Below, in pieces: positions 43,158 to 51,223 of a stretch of DNA of 64,000 nt. The stretch's first letter is position 1; each line of letters begins with the position of its first letter. The DNA comes from Clostridiaceae bacterium (GTDB lineage Bacteria > Bacillota > Clostridia > Lachnospirales > Lachnospiraceae). The notes under the pieces were generated by a model. That model searched no databases. It saw only the letters and a program-made list of their open reading frames with translations, and had not been told where the DNA came from. Location: contig QXXC01000002.1 in the NCBI GenBank assembly GCA_009911305.1, forward strand, positions 124,001 to 188,000. Direction: 5' to 3'. The position numbers were made by a program, and so were the translations under genes.

Positions 43158-43354
43158 AGGCTGTCTCCTTTGTACGGCAGCGGTCCATACAGGCTCCGCG
43201 CGTCCGGACGGCCGAACCGCGCCGCGCGCCTCCTGCTGAAATGCCGCGTATTGTGTCCTTGATGATGAATTACTTTCTATTATAATATATTGCGATGGTT
43301 TATGCACGTGGTTTTTAAAAATATTGCAGAAAAAACGTGATATCCACATATTAC

Positions 43355-43383
43355 TTGCATAAAAAATTATGAAATGGTAAAAT
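43355..43383 (+). promoter_or_regulatory. Promoter of the trmB-trxA unit
   Basis: TTGCAT and TAAAAT are 17 bp apart. The leader to trmB is about 150 nt. The divergent gap (43158-43542) also has a TATAAT-type -10 on the minus strand near 43280 for the SH3 gene; no other gene is seen there. Confidence 0.55.
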
Positions 43384-43542
43384 ATAGTTATTATTTACAA
43401 AAATCCCGGCCGGTACAGGGATGAAATTATGGAAATAATAAATAGATAAAAGCGAAAAAAGCGAGCAGACGAAAGGGAAAGGCCGCATATGCCGCAGCCG
43501 TAAATCGGCCGGGCACAGGCGGGCCGCGCGGGGAGGGAGCAT

Positions 43543-44190
43543 ATGAGACTGCGCCATATACCGGGAGCAGAGGAGATGATAGAGGAAAGCCCGTATGTTG
43601 TCACACAGCCGACAGAGCGGCGTGGGAGCTTTGACAGGCTGTTTGGGAACACGAATCCGATCGAGATTGAGGTCGGAATGGGGAAAGGAAAATTTATTAC
43701 GGAGCTGGCACTGCAAAATCCGGATAAGAATTTTATCGGGATCGAGCGGTATTCCACAGTGCTTGTAAAGGCGATCCGCAAAAGGGAGCGGCTGGAGATG
43801 CCGTTAGAGAACCTGTATTTCATGTGCCTGGATGCGGGAAAGCTTGCGGAGGTGTTCGCTCCGGGCGAGGTGAGCCGGATTTATCTGAATTTTTCGGATC
43901 CATGGCCCAAGGAGCGCCATGCGGGCCGCAGGCTGACGTCTCCGAAGTTTATGGCGGTTTATAATCAGATACTCATGGAGTCCGGGATTGTGGAGTTCAA
44001 GACTGACAACAGGGTTTTGTTTGAATACTCCATGGAGTCCATTCCGCAGGCCGGATGGAGAATTCTCTATTCCACATTTGACCTGCACCGGAGCGAGCTG
44101 GCCAAGGGCAATGTGATGACCGAGTATGAGACGAAGTTCTCGGCAGAAGGAAAACCGATCTGTAAGCTGGCGGCGGCCCGGCCTGACTGA
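43543..44190 (+). CDS. trmB: tRNA (guanine-46-N7)-methyltransferase
   Basis: TrmB methylates G46 of tRNA with SAM. The 215-aa protein has the SAM-binding motif IEVGMGKGKFITELA, the DAGKLAEVF segment, and the family signature YLNFSDPWPKERHAGRRLTS. The C-terminal TKFSAEGKPICKL is also typical. GGGAGGGAGC precedes the ATG. A small frame and trxA follow on the same strand. Confidence 0.95.
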   Translation: MRLRHIPGAEEMIEESPYVVTQPTERRGSFDRLFGNTNPIEIEVGMGKGKFITELALQNPDKNFIGIERYSTVLVKAIRKRERLEMPLENLYFMCLDAGKLAEVFAPGEVSRIYLNFSDPWPKERHAGRRLTSPKFMAVYNQILMESGIVEFKTDNRVLFEYSMESIPQAGWRILYSTFDLHRSELAKGNVMTEYETKFSAEGKPICKLAAARPD

Positions 44191-44244
44191 ACAGCGGCCC
44201 GTAAACTGCATATGATATAAAAAATAAGAGTGGGTGTTTGCAGC

Positions 44245-44388
44245 ATGAGCCTGAAAACAAAGCTGAACCGCACGCTGTCAAGGGCAACGAGCGACAAGAC
44301 GGAATTAAACAGGGCTGTTTTGAAATGGAAAAAGCAGTTTGATGAGGCTTCTAAGGTGTTAAGTGCTGACAGAAAAAAGAAGAAGTAG
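44245..44388 (+). CDS. Small basic protein (47 aa) between trmB and trxA
   Basis: The frame encodes MSLKTKLNRTLSRATSDKTE and continues to a Lys-rich end (ADRKKKK). The trxA ribosome site AGGAGG overlaps its stop codon, which suggests translation coupling. I do not recognise a family. Its own ribosome site is weak. Composition (Lys, Arg, Leu, with an amphipathic helix) suits a small nucleic-acid- or ribosome-associated protein, but this is a guess. Confidence 0.5.
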   Translation: MSLKTKLNRTLSRATSDKTELNRAVLKWKKQFDEASKVLSADRKKKK

Positions 44389-44400
44389 GAGGAGTTGCAA

Positions 44401-44718
44401 ATGGAGATGAAATTTACGAGCGAAAATTTTGAGGCGGAGGTATTGAAATCAGACATTCCGGTGCTGGTTGATTTTTATGCAGACTGGTGCGGGCCGTGCA
44501 AACGGATGGCTCCGATCGTGGATCAGCTCGCGGCAGAATATGAGGGAAGGCTGAAGGTCGGCAAAATGGATGTGGATGCCAACACGGATATCGCGGTGAA
44601 ATACGGCATTATGTCTATTCCGACTCTCATTATTTTCAAAAACGGAGAAATCTTCCGCAGGGAAGCAGGAGTTCAGACGAAAAAGACACTGGAGATGGCG
44701 ATTGGCCAGGTTCTTTAG
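44401..44718 (+). CDS. trxA: Thioredoxin
   Basis: The 105-aa protein has the redox motif FYADWCGPCKRMAP and the cis-Pro loop IMSIPTLIIFKNGE, in normal thioredoxin order. AGGAGG is 8 bp upstream of the ATG at 44401. A TTG two codons earlier is in frame but less likely. The TAG stop is the left edge of the MITE-like repeat, so the element inserted directly at the gene end. Confidence 0.93.
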   Translation: MEMKFTSENFEAEVLKSDIPVLVDFYADWCGPCKRMAPIVDQLAAEYEGRLKVGKMDVDANTDIAVKYGIMSIPTLIIFKNGEIFRREAGVQTKKTLEMAIGQVL

Positions 44719-44876
44719 AGCGTGTCTGGAAATTGCTTTCTGACAGATGTGCGTCACAATTTATGGGAATTTGTGCCAATGAAGGGCGCATAGCGGGCTA
44801 TGTAACCTGAATTTGGCGCAAATATCACGCAAAGCGGAACGCACATCTGGCAGAAAGCATGTTTGAAACACGCTCT
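44717..44876. repeat. MITE-like inverted repeat, copy 2
   Basis: The 160-bp element starts AGAGCGTGTCTGG and ends AAACACGCTCT. Its two ends are inverted copies over about 38 bp (CTTTCTGACAGATGTGCGT versus CTTTCTGCCAGATGTGCGT). The right end matches the element at 27335-27446. It carries no gene and overlaps the trxA stop codon. Confidence 0.75.
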
Positions 44877-44896
44877 GGACCGTGTTTCAAACATGC
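44857..44896. terminator. 15-bp stem-loop at the right edge of the repeat
   Basis: GCATGTTTGAAACAC and GTGTTTCAAACATGC are perfect inverted copies with a 10-nt loop. It uses the repeat end plus the flanking DNA. There is no T-tract after it, so termination of trxA is possible but uncertain. Confidence 0.5.
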
Positions 44897-44986
44897 CCCG
44901 GCACAGGGGCGTATCTGTCCGGGAAATCACTTTGCGGTTTGTGCGCGCCGCTTGAAAAAAGTTGTAAAAAAAAGTTAAAAAAAGTG

Positions 44987-45015
44987 TTGACATTTTCCGC
45001 GTTATAGGATAGAAT
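44987..45015 (+). promoter_or_regulatory. Promoter of tRNA-Lys
   Basis: A consensus TTGACA is followed after 17 bp by TAGAAT, 42 bp before the tRNA. It is a strong housekeeping promoter, as expected for a tRNA gene. Confidence 0.75.
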
Positions 45016-45057
45016 ATGTCTTGTGTCACGGAGATGACAAAAACAAATGAATGACAA

Positions 45058-45130
45058 GCGCCTTTAGCTCAGTTGGTAGAGCAGTAGACTCTTAATCTAT
45101 TTGTCCAGGGTTCGAGTCCCTGAAGGCGCA
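45058..45130 (+). tRNA. tRNA-Lys (anticodon CUU)
   Basis: The 73-nt gene folds as a full cloverleaf. The acceptor stem is GCGCCTT/AAGGCGC with discriminator A; the D arm contains AGCTCAGTTGGTAGAGC. The anticodon stem GTAGA/TCTAT encloses the loop CTCTTAA, with CTT as anticodon, reading AAG. The T arm is CAGGG TTCGAGT CCCTG. The CCA end is not encoded. A single tRNA, not in a cluster. Confidence 0.97.
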
Positions 45131-45228
45131 CTGAGAAGTGCTGATTTTGCAGACTGAGAGCTGTGGGGTCGGCGCTTTTTGTTTACATGACACAGAGGAA
45201 TATGATTGATAAAAAGGGGAAATCTGCT

Positions 45229-45996
45229 ATGAAACTTGGATTTATCGGAACCGGGATTATTACAGCAGCCGTTGCGACGGGTTTTTGCGAGAGCGGGATC
45301 GATGGGCTGTGCATTATCGTATCGCCGCGGAACCGGGAGAGGGCGCAGGCGCTCCGGGAGAGGTATCCGGACATGATTTCAGTCGCGGCGGATAATCAGG
45401 AAGTTGTAGATCAGTCAGACTGGGTATTTGCAGCGCTTCTGCCGGCAGCGGCGGAGGAAGTGATCGCCGGCCTTACCTTTCCCCCGGAAAAGCACTTTAT
45501 TAATCTGGTGGCAACGCTGAGCTTAAAACGCGCGGAGGAGCTGATCGGAAAGAGAGCGATCATCGCTGATGTAGTGCCTCTGACCTTCGCCGCGAACCGC
45601 TTCGGGCCCGTTGTGATATACCCGCCGATTCCGGAAGTGCGCGATCTGATGTCTCATGTAGGAACTCCTGTTCTGGTTGAGACGCCGGATCAGATTGCGA
45701 TCCTGCGTTCTGTCACAGGGCTGATGAGCGCCTACTACATGCTCCTGACCCGCCTGACGGACTGGTGCGTGGATCATGGGCTGGACGAGCCCACAGCCAG
45801 GAAATATGTCACTGCGTTTACGTCTGCGCTGTCAGAAAAGGCCTCCGCCTGGCCTGGCCCGCTTGAGGAGCTGGCCAGAGAGATGACGCCGGGAGGACTT
45901 AACTGGATGGGACTGACTCATTTGGAGGAGAAGGATGCCTTTGGGCCGTGGACGGAGATATTGGGGCCTGTTTTAGAGAAGGTGAAAAAGGAATAG
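45229..45996 (+). CDS. Pyrroline-5-carboxylate reductase-like NAD(P)-dependent oxidoreductase
   Basis: The ATG at 45229, after AAAAGGGGA, gives 255 aa. The N-terminal Rossmann motif is KLGFIGTGIITAAVATGF, followed by VSPRNRERA. The C-terminal part has EMTPGGLNWMGLTHLEE, corresponding to the SPGGTT helix of ProC. The divergence from classical ProC (TSPGGTT) leaves room for a different imine or keto substrate. The tRNA-Lys gene lies just upstream; readthrough transcription is possible as no terminator is seen between. Confidence 0.75.
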   Translation: MKLGFIGTGIITAAVATGFCESGIDGLCIIVSPRNRERAQALRERYPDMISVAADNQEVVDQSDWVFAALLPAAAEEVIAGLTFPPEKHFINLVATLSLKRAEELIGKRAIIADVVPLTFAANRFGPVVIYPPIPEVRDLMSHVGTPVLVETPDQIAILRSVTGLMSAYYMLLTRLTDWCVDHGLDEPTARKYVTAFTSALSEKASAWPGPLEELAREMTPGGLNWMGLTHLEEKDAFGPWTEILGPVLEKVKKE

Positions 45997-46057
45997 GCGG
46001 GGACGGTTTTTCAGACACAATCCGGCGGGAGGAGGATCCCGCGTTCCAACAAAATAC

Positions 46058-46086
46058 TTGACTCCAAAGCCAGCCTGGCTTATGAT
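46058..46086 (+). promoter_or_regulatory. Promoter of the phosphatase/NTP-transferase/HD gene
   Basis: TTGACT and TATGAT are 17 bp apart. The start would be near 46093, leaving an unusually long leader of about 270 nt before the ATG at 46363. Confidence 0.65.
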
Positions 46087-46092
46087 GGCAAT

Positions 46093-46340
46093 ATATGTCA
46101 TATTTTTATACCATCACTGCACGCAGACGCGCCGCGCGAAGCAAACTGTAGCTAGTACATCATTGCATTAATAATCGAGCAAACAACACTCGCTATCCGC
46201 GCCCTCTGCACGCCTGAGAAGCTAGTCGTAGACTCCACTACGCCGTCGTTTCTCAGGCGTACAGATGACACTGCAAAAGATGCGAATGCGGTGAGGAAGA
46301 ATAACGCAGCCGCATCCCCCTTAAGGGGGTGCAGGAGCGG
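46093..46340 (+). ncRNA. Long structured 5' leader of unknown type (possible cis-regulatory RNA)
   Basis: The leader contains ACGCCTGAGAA paired with TTCTCAGGCGT (46229-46279) with an inner CGTAG/CTACG stem. Near the end is a CCCCC-TTAA-GGGGG palindrome (46316-46329) just ahead of the ribosome site. No protein is encoded. I could not match it to a known riboswitch, including the Moco and tungsten motifs that its MobA-like gene might suggest. It could also be an unrelated repeat. Confidence 0.4.
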
Positions 46341-46362
46341 GACGTGATTGGAGGAACCTGTG

Positions 46363-48054
46363 ATGAGAAGGATATATCTGGTGCGCCACGGGATGCCGGA
46401 GTTTCCCGGTGGTGAGGAATGCTGTATCGGGCGGACGGCTCTCCCTCTTTCGGAGGAGGGCTTAAACCAGATGAGGGCGCTTAAAGAGCGGTTTGGGACA
46501 ACGGATATGGAGGCGCCTGAGATAATCTATACCAGTCCCCTGAAACAGTGCGTGGAGTCCGCACAGATTTTGAGCGGCGGCAGGATTCCCGTCATAGTGA
46601 TTGAGGATATGCGGGAGATTGATATGGGTGAATGGGAGGGACGCTCCTTTTCGGATATCCGTACCCAATATCCGGAGGAATACAGGAGACGCGGAGAGGA
46701 TATGGCCCACTTTGCGCCTCCCGGCGGAGAGAGCTTTATCAAGTGCCAGAACCGGGCGAGGGAAGTGTTTGAGCAGATTCAGCGAAAGACGCGCGGGAAT
46801 GTGCTTTTGCTGTCCCATGCAGGTTTTAACCGCGCCCTGATATCGGCCCTGGAGGACAGGCCGCTGAAGGATTTGATGGAGATATCTCAGGAGCATGGGG
46901 AGGTTTATGCCCATGAGGACTGCATTTTTGACGGTCTGATCACGGCGGCGGGACTGTCGTCGCGGATGGGAGATTTTAAGCCTCTTATGAAGCTTGGGGG
47001 AGAAAGCCTTCTGGATCGGGAGCTTGATACATTGCGGGCCGGGGGCGCAAGGGAGATTGTGATCGTGACAGGCCGCAGGGCTTCGGAGATACGCGGGGCG
47101 GCTGACAGTCATTCATTTGAGTATCCCGGTATGGTTACATGTCTTGGCAGTGAGCCGAATGATGAGACAAACATGTTTGACTCGGTCTGCACAGGCATAC
47201 GTTATTTCCTGGAAAAGCTGAAAACCCCGGAGGGAAAGAGCCTTGACGGGATCTTTATCCTTCCTGTGGATGTGCCGCTTTTTACCCGCTTTACAATGGA
47301 GCTGGAAAAGTGGGCCTTTGAGGAGGGAAACGGCGATGTTTACTGCCCCCGCTACGGCTGGATCACCGGGTATCCCATCCTGATACGCGCCTCTGTGCTG
47401 AAGGAGCTGTTGGAATATGAAGGAGACAAGGGCTTAAAGGGCGCGTATAAGCATATGAGAGCCAGGGTTGTGCGGGTCGATACCATTGACCTGGGCGCAG
47501 TGACGGATGCAGATACAAAACAGGATTACAAGATGCTTGAAAGCTATGCAAAGGTGCGGGACATACCCAATAAGCTTGTATGCCGGGAGCTGCTTGCATG
47601 GTTTAAGATTGGGGAGGATACGGTAAAGCACTGCGAGGCTGTGGCCGGCCTGGCTGTGCAGATGGCTGAAAAATGCAATGAGGCAGGAGCTGCGCTGAAT
47701 CCGGATCTCGTTTATGCCGGAGGGCTTCTGCATGATGTCGGAAAAGGAAGCGTGGATCACGCGGCGGCCGGAGGGCGTATCCTTTCCATGCTGGCCCACC
47801 GCTCTGTGGCGGAGGTAGTGGCGGATCACATGGATCCCCCGGAGGAAAAGATGAATGCAGTGAATGAGAGCATGCTGGTGTTCCTGGCGGATAAGCTGAT
47901 GAAAGGCGAGCAGCGCGTAACGATTGAGGAGCGCTTTGCGGCTAAACAGGCAAGGTTCCGGGAGAACCCGGAGGCTCTGGCAGCGCTGGAGGGAAGGTAT
48001 AAAAAGGCGAAACGGGCGGAAGCGCTTGTCTTCGCGCTGACGGGCGATCTCTGA
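46363..48054 (+). CDS. Three-domain protein: histidine phosphatase + MobA-like nucleotidyltransferase + HD domain
   Basis: The ATG at 46363 after GGAGG gives 563 aa. Residues about 1-190 are a histidine phosphatase (YLVRHGMPEFPGG, His in LLLSHAGFNRAL). Residues about 192-375 are a MobA/MocA-like nucleotidyltransferase (ITAAGLSSRMGDFKPLMKLG, VTGRRASEI, PVDVPLFTRFT). Residues about 390-563 are an HD domain (VKHCEAVAGLAVQMAEKC, GGLLHDVGKG). Stand-alone versions occur near molybdenum-hydroxylase maturation genes, suggesting cytidylylation of molybdopterin with linked phosphatase steps. No molybdenum gene is nearby, so this stays inference. Confidence 0.85.
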   Translation: MRRIYLVRHGMPEFPGGEECCIGRTALPLSEEGLNQMRALKERFGTTDMEAPEIIYTSPLKQCVESAQILSGGRIPVIVIEDMREIDMGEWEGRSFSDIRTQYPEEYRRRGEDMAHFAPPGGESFIKCQNRAREVFEQIQRKTRGNVLLLSHAGFNRALISALEDRPLKDLMEISQEHGEVYAHEDCIFDGLITAAGLSSRMGDFKPLMKLGGESLLDRELDTLRAGGAREIVIVTGRRASEIRGAADSHSFEYPGMVTCLGSEPNDETNMFDSVCTGIRYFLEKLKTPEGKSLDGIFILPVDVPLFTRFTMELEKWAFEEGNGDVYCPRYGWITGYPILIRASVLKELLEYEGDKGLKGAYKHMRARVVRVDTIDLGAVTDADTKQDYKMLESYAKVRDIPNKLVCRELLAWFKIGEDTVKHCEAVAGLAVQMAEKCNEAGAALNPDLVYAGGLLHDVGKGSVDHAAAGGRILSMLAHRSVAEVVADHMDPPEEKMNAVNESMLVFLADKLMKGEQRVTIEERFAAKQARFRENPEALAALEGRYKKAKRAEALVFALTGDL

Positions 48055-48112
48055 TCTCCTGTGATGGTCAGTCAGCCGTATTGCGGCAGAATCCGTTACA
48101 TAAAATGAAAGA

Positions 48113-48134
48113 GGGCGGCAATTGCCGCCCTTTT
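48113..48134. terminator. Bidirectional terminator between the three-domain gene and the AGCS symporter gene
   Basis: GGGCGGCAA pairs perfectly with TTGCCGCCC, flanked by GAAAGA on one side and TTTT on the other. It serves two convergent genes. Confidence 0.85.
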
Positions 48135-48165
48135 CACACACACTCTGGCTGCGGATCTTCTTTGT

Positions 48166-49590
48166 TTAATGTAAATGTGCCTTTCTCTGAAAATAGTCCT
48201 TCGTCTCCCTGGCCACCACTCCTGAGAGCGCCAGGAGAGCGATAATATTCGGTATCGCCATAAGTCCGTTAAAAATATCAGCCACTGTCCACACTGCCTT
48301 CACCGTGAGGTATGGCCCCACAGCCACAGCGGCGATATAGATCCACCGGTAAGCCTTCACGATACTCATATTCCCGCCTGTCAGATACTCCAGGCAGCGC
48401 TCCGAATAGTAATCCCAGCCTAAAATCGTGGTAAACGCAAAGAATGTGAGGCACATCATAAGCAGGAAGGATCCGGCCTGCGCGGGCAGGGGAAGAGATG
48501 TGCGGAACGCGTACATCGTGATCTCCGCGCCCTCCAGCCCCAGCTCCGGCTTCCAGCCGCCGGAAATGATGATGGAGAGTCCGGTCATGGTACAGATGAC
48601 AATCGTGTCAATAAAGGTTCCCGTCATGGTAACGAGACCCTGGCGGACCGGTTCCTTTGTCTGGGCGGCGGCAGCCGCGATAGGAGCGGAACCAAGGCCG
48701 GCCTCATTCGAGAAGATACCGCGCGCAACACCCTTCTGAATGGCTGTCTTGATGGTCACGCCGACGATGCCTCCGGCAACCGCCCCGGGCTTAAACGCGC
48801 CGGTTATAATCTGGCCGACAGCGCCGGGGATCGCCCCGATATTGGTGATCAGAATCAAGAGCCCGGAAAGCACATAGACAATGGCCATAAACGGAACCAC
48901 AATCTCTGACACCTTTGCGATACGCTTCAGCCCTCCGATCAAAACGAGGGCGGTGCAGACCGTGACGATGACGCCTGCGATGATGGTTGTCATGGTAATC
49001 ACCGCCGCAGAATCGCCGGATCCGATGGTAAACACCACGCCGGCTTTTTCCGGATCAAAAAAGTTCTGGGCCGCGGAGGTGATGCCGTTGATCTGGGTGA
49101 TGGTCCCGATGCCGAGCAGGCCGGCCAGCAGCCCGAACAGGGCAAAACACTTGCCCAGCCATTTCCATCCGTCTCCCATCCCTTTTTCAATATAATAGAA
49201 CGGGCCGCCCAGGACGTGGCCGTCAGCGTCGATCTGGCGGTATTTGATGGCCAGAAGCCCTTCCGAGTATTTCGTGGCCATACCGAAAAAGGCGGCGATT
49301 TCCATCCAGAAAAGGGCTCCCGGGCCGCCTGCCGCGATGGCGGACGCAACGCCGACGATATTTCCGGTTCCGATCGTGGCGGAGAGAGCGGTGCAGAGCG
49401 CGCCGAAGGAGGTCACTTCCCCGTGGCCCTCGTCCTCATTTTTAACCATAAACCGCAGCGCCTTTCCAAGATGAAAGACCTGTAAAAGCCCGGTGCGGAT
49501 CGTAAGCCATATGCCGCAGGAGATGATCAGTACAATCAGAGGAACCCCCCAGACCAGATCATCGATTTTTACCAGTAAATCAGTAATCAT
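48166..49590 (-). CDS. Sodium:alanine/glycine symporter family (AGCS) transporter, second copy
   Basis: The 474-aa membrane protein has the AGCS hallmarks: TIRTGLLQVFHLGKALRFM, ALSATIGTGNIVGVASAIAA, FWMEIAAFFGMATKYSEG, GVARGIFSNEAGLGSAPIAA and a basic amphipathic tail. It is clearly related to, but distinct from, the symporter at 6659-8056; this one keeps the GTGNIVGV motif where the other has GMGNLVGV. It probably imports alanine or glycine with Na+. Monocistronic, with its own promoter and a shared terminator. Confidence 0.92.
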   Translation of the reverse strand: MITDLLVKIDDLVWGVPLIVLIISCGIWLTIRTGLLQVFHLGKALRFMVKNEDEGHGEVTSFGALCTALSATIGTGNIVGVASAIAAGGPGALFWMEIAAFFGMATKYSEGLLAIKYRQIDADGHVLGGPFYYIEKGMGDGWKWLGKCFALFGLLAGLLGIGTITQINGITSAAQNFFDPEKAGVVFTIGSGDSAAVITMTTIIAGVIVTVCTALVLIGGLKRIAKVSEIVVPFMAIVYVLSGLLILITNIGAIPGAVGQIITGAFKPGAVAGGIVGVTIKTAIQKGVARGIFSNEAGLGSAPIAAAAAQTKEPVRQGLVTMTGTFIDTIVICTMTGLSIIISGGWKPELGLEGAEITMYAFRTSLPLPAQAGSFLLMMCLTFFAFTTILGWDYYSERCLEYLTGGNMSIVKAYRWIYIAAVAVGPYLTVKAVWTVADIFNGLMAIPNIIALLALSGVVARETKDYFQRKAHLH

Positions 49591-49640
49591 AGTTTTTCCC
49601 TCATTTCATGTATTTTTTGCGTGTTCGTGCAATAGAGACA

Positions 49641-49669
49641 ATTATACGCCACAGACACACAAAATGCAA
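49641..49669 (-). promoter_or_regulatory. Promoter of the second AGCS symporter gene
   Basis: On the minus strand TTGCAT and TATAAT are 17 bp apart, about 50 bp upstream of the ATG. Confidence 0.6.
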
Positions 49670-49840
49670 GAAAAAAGTTACGGGCTGCGGTTCCGGACAC
49701 AACAAAACTATATTGAGATTTTCACGCAAAAGAAGTAAAATAAAATAGACGGAGGAAAGGGCGGCCGTTCAGATTGCCAAAACGGCTGCAATGATGGAGC
49801 CTGACAGGAATAACAGAAATGAAAAGGGTGGAAAAGGGAT

Positions 49841-51223
49841 ATGTATAAGATTGATTTTAACAGGCCGCAGTGGATTCATTTCATCGGGATCGGCGGGATC
49901 AGCATGAGCGGGCTGGCGGAGATATTAAAGGATAAAGGCTTTGAGGTTTCCGGCTCAGACGTTAAGGACGGGGAGCAGACGGAGCATTTGCGAAAGAGGG
50001 GTATACAGGTTGCGATCGGCCAGAAGGCGGAGAATATAAAGGAAGGGATGGACGCCGTGGTGTACACGGCGGCCATCCACAGGGAGAGCAATGAGGAATA
50101 TCAGGAGGCAAAGCGGAGGAATATCCCGCTTTTAAGCCGTGCGGAGCTTCTGGGGCAGATGATGAAGAACTATAAGGAAGCGATTGCGATTGCCGGCACG
50201 CACGGGAAGACGACGACGACCTCGATGGCGACCGAGATTTTTCTGGCGGCGGATACGGATCCCACGGTTTCGGTGGGCGGGATCCTGCATACAATCGGCG
50301 GGAATATCCGTGTGGGGGGACCGGAATATTTTGTGACGGAGGCCTGCGAATATACGGACAGCTTTCTCTCCTTCTGGCCGGACACGGCCGTGGTGCTGAA
50401 TGTGGAGGAGGATCATCTCGATTATTTTAAGGATATCCATGCGATCCGAAGATCCTTTAAACAGTTTGCCGGGCTTGTTCCTGAGCGGGGAATTGTGGTG
50501 ATAAACGGGGAGATCGAGCGTTTCCGGGAGCTGACAGAAGAGGTTAAGGGCAGAGTTGTCACCTTTGGAGCCGGCCGGGAGAATGATTACAGCGCGGACG
50601 CAATTGTGTATGATAAGGAGGCGAAGCCGTCCTTTGACGTCTGGATCCGCGGGGAAAACCGCGGGAGAGTCAGCCTCGGCGTTGAGGGCGGACATAATGT
50701 GTATAATGCGCTGGCCGCGATTGCGGTCGCTGTGGAGCACGGGATTTCCATGGATGCGGTCAGGAAGGGGCTGATGAATTATAAGGGCACGGACCGCCGC
50801 TTCCAGAAAAAAGGCGTCTGCAACGGCGTGACGATCATTGATGATTATGCGCATCACCCGAGCGAGATTCAGGCGACGCTGCGGACAGCCAGGGAATACA
50901 CGGACAGGCGGATCTGGTGTGTGTTCCAGCCGCATACCTATTCCAGGACAAAGGCCTTTTTAGATGAATTTGCCGAGGCGCTTTCTCTGGCGGACTGCGT
51001 GATCCTGACCGATATCTATGCGGCCAGGGAGACGGATACGCTGGGCGTGAGTTCCGCGGACATCGAAGAGCGCTTAAAGGCCCGGGGCGTTTCCGCATGG
51101 TATCTGCCCACATTTGAGGAGGCGGAAAAATTTATTTTAAAAAATTGTATACAGGGTGAATTGTTGATAACTATGGGCGCCGGAGATATTGTAAAAGTGG
51201 GAGAAGAGCTGCTTGCACTCTAG
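49841..51223 (+). CDS. murC: UDP-N-acetylmuramate--L-alanine ligase
   Basis: MurC adds the first amino acid (L-Ala) to UDP-MurNAc in peptidoglycan synthesis. The 460-aa cytoplasmic ligase has HFIGIGGISMSGLAEILKD, the ATP-binding loop IAGTHGKTTTTSMATEI, EACEYTDSFLSF, VLNVEEDHLDYFKD, and the C-terminal domain motifs YAHHPSEIQATL and FQPHTYSRTKAF. GGTGGAAAAGGG precedes the ATG. Its terminator overlaps a DnaA box. Confidence 0.95.
   Translation: MYKIDFNRPQWIHFIGIGGISMSGLAEILKDKGFEVSGSDVKDGEQTEHLRKRGIQVAIGQKAENIKEGMDAVVYTAAIHRESNEEYQEAKRRNIPLLSRAELLGQMMKNYKEAIAIAGTHGKTTTTSMATEIFLAADTDPTVSVGGILHTIGGNIRVGGPEYFVTEACEYTDSFLSFWPDTAVVLNVEEDHLDYFKDIHAIRRSFKQFAGLVPERGIVVINGEIERFRELTEEVKGRVVTFGAGRENDYSADAIVYDKEAKPSFDVWIRGENRGRVSLGVEGGHNVYNALAAIAVAVEHGISMDAVRKGLMNYKGTDRRFQKKGVCNGVTIIDDYAHHPSEIQATLRTAREYTDRRIWCVFQPHTYSRTKAFLDEFAEALSLADCVILTDIYAARETDTLGVSSADIEERLKARGVSAWYLPTFEEAEKFILKNCIQGELLITMGAGDIVKVGEELLAL

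Noticed and set aside
46093-46340. Moco or other named riboswitch
   Set aside because: I could not align the stems with any class I know; kept only as an unknown structured leader.
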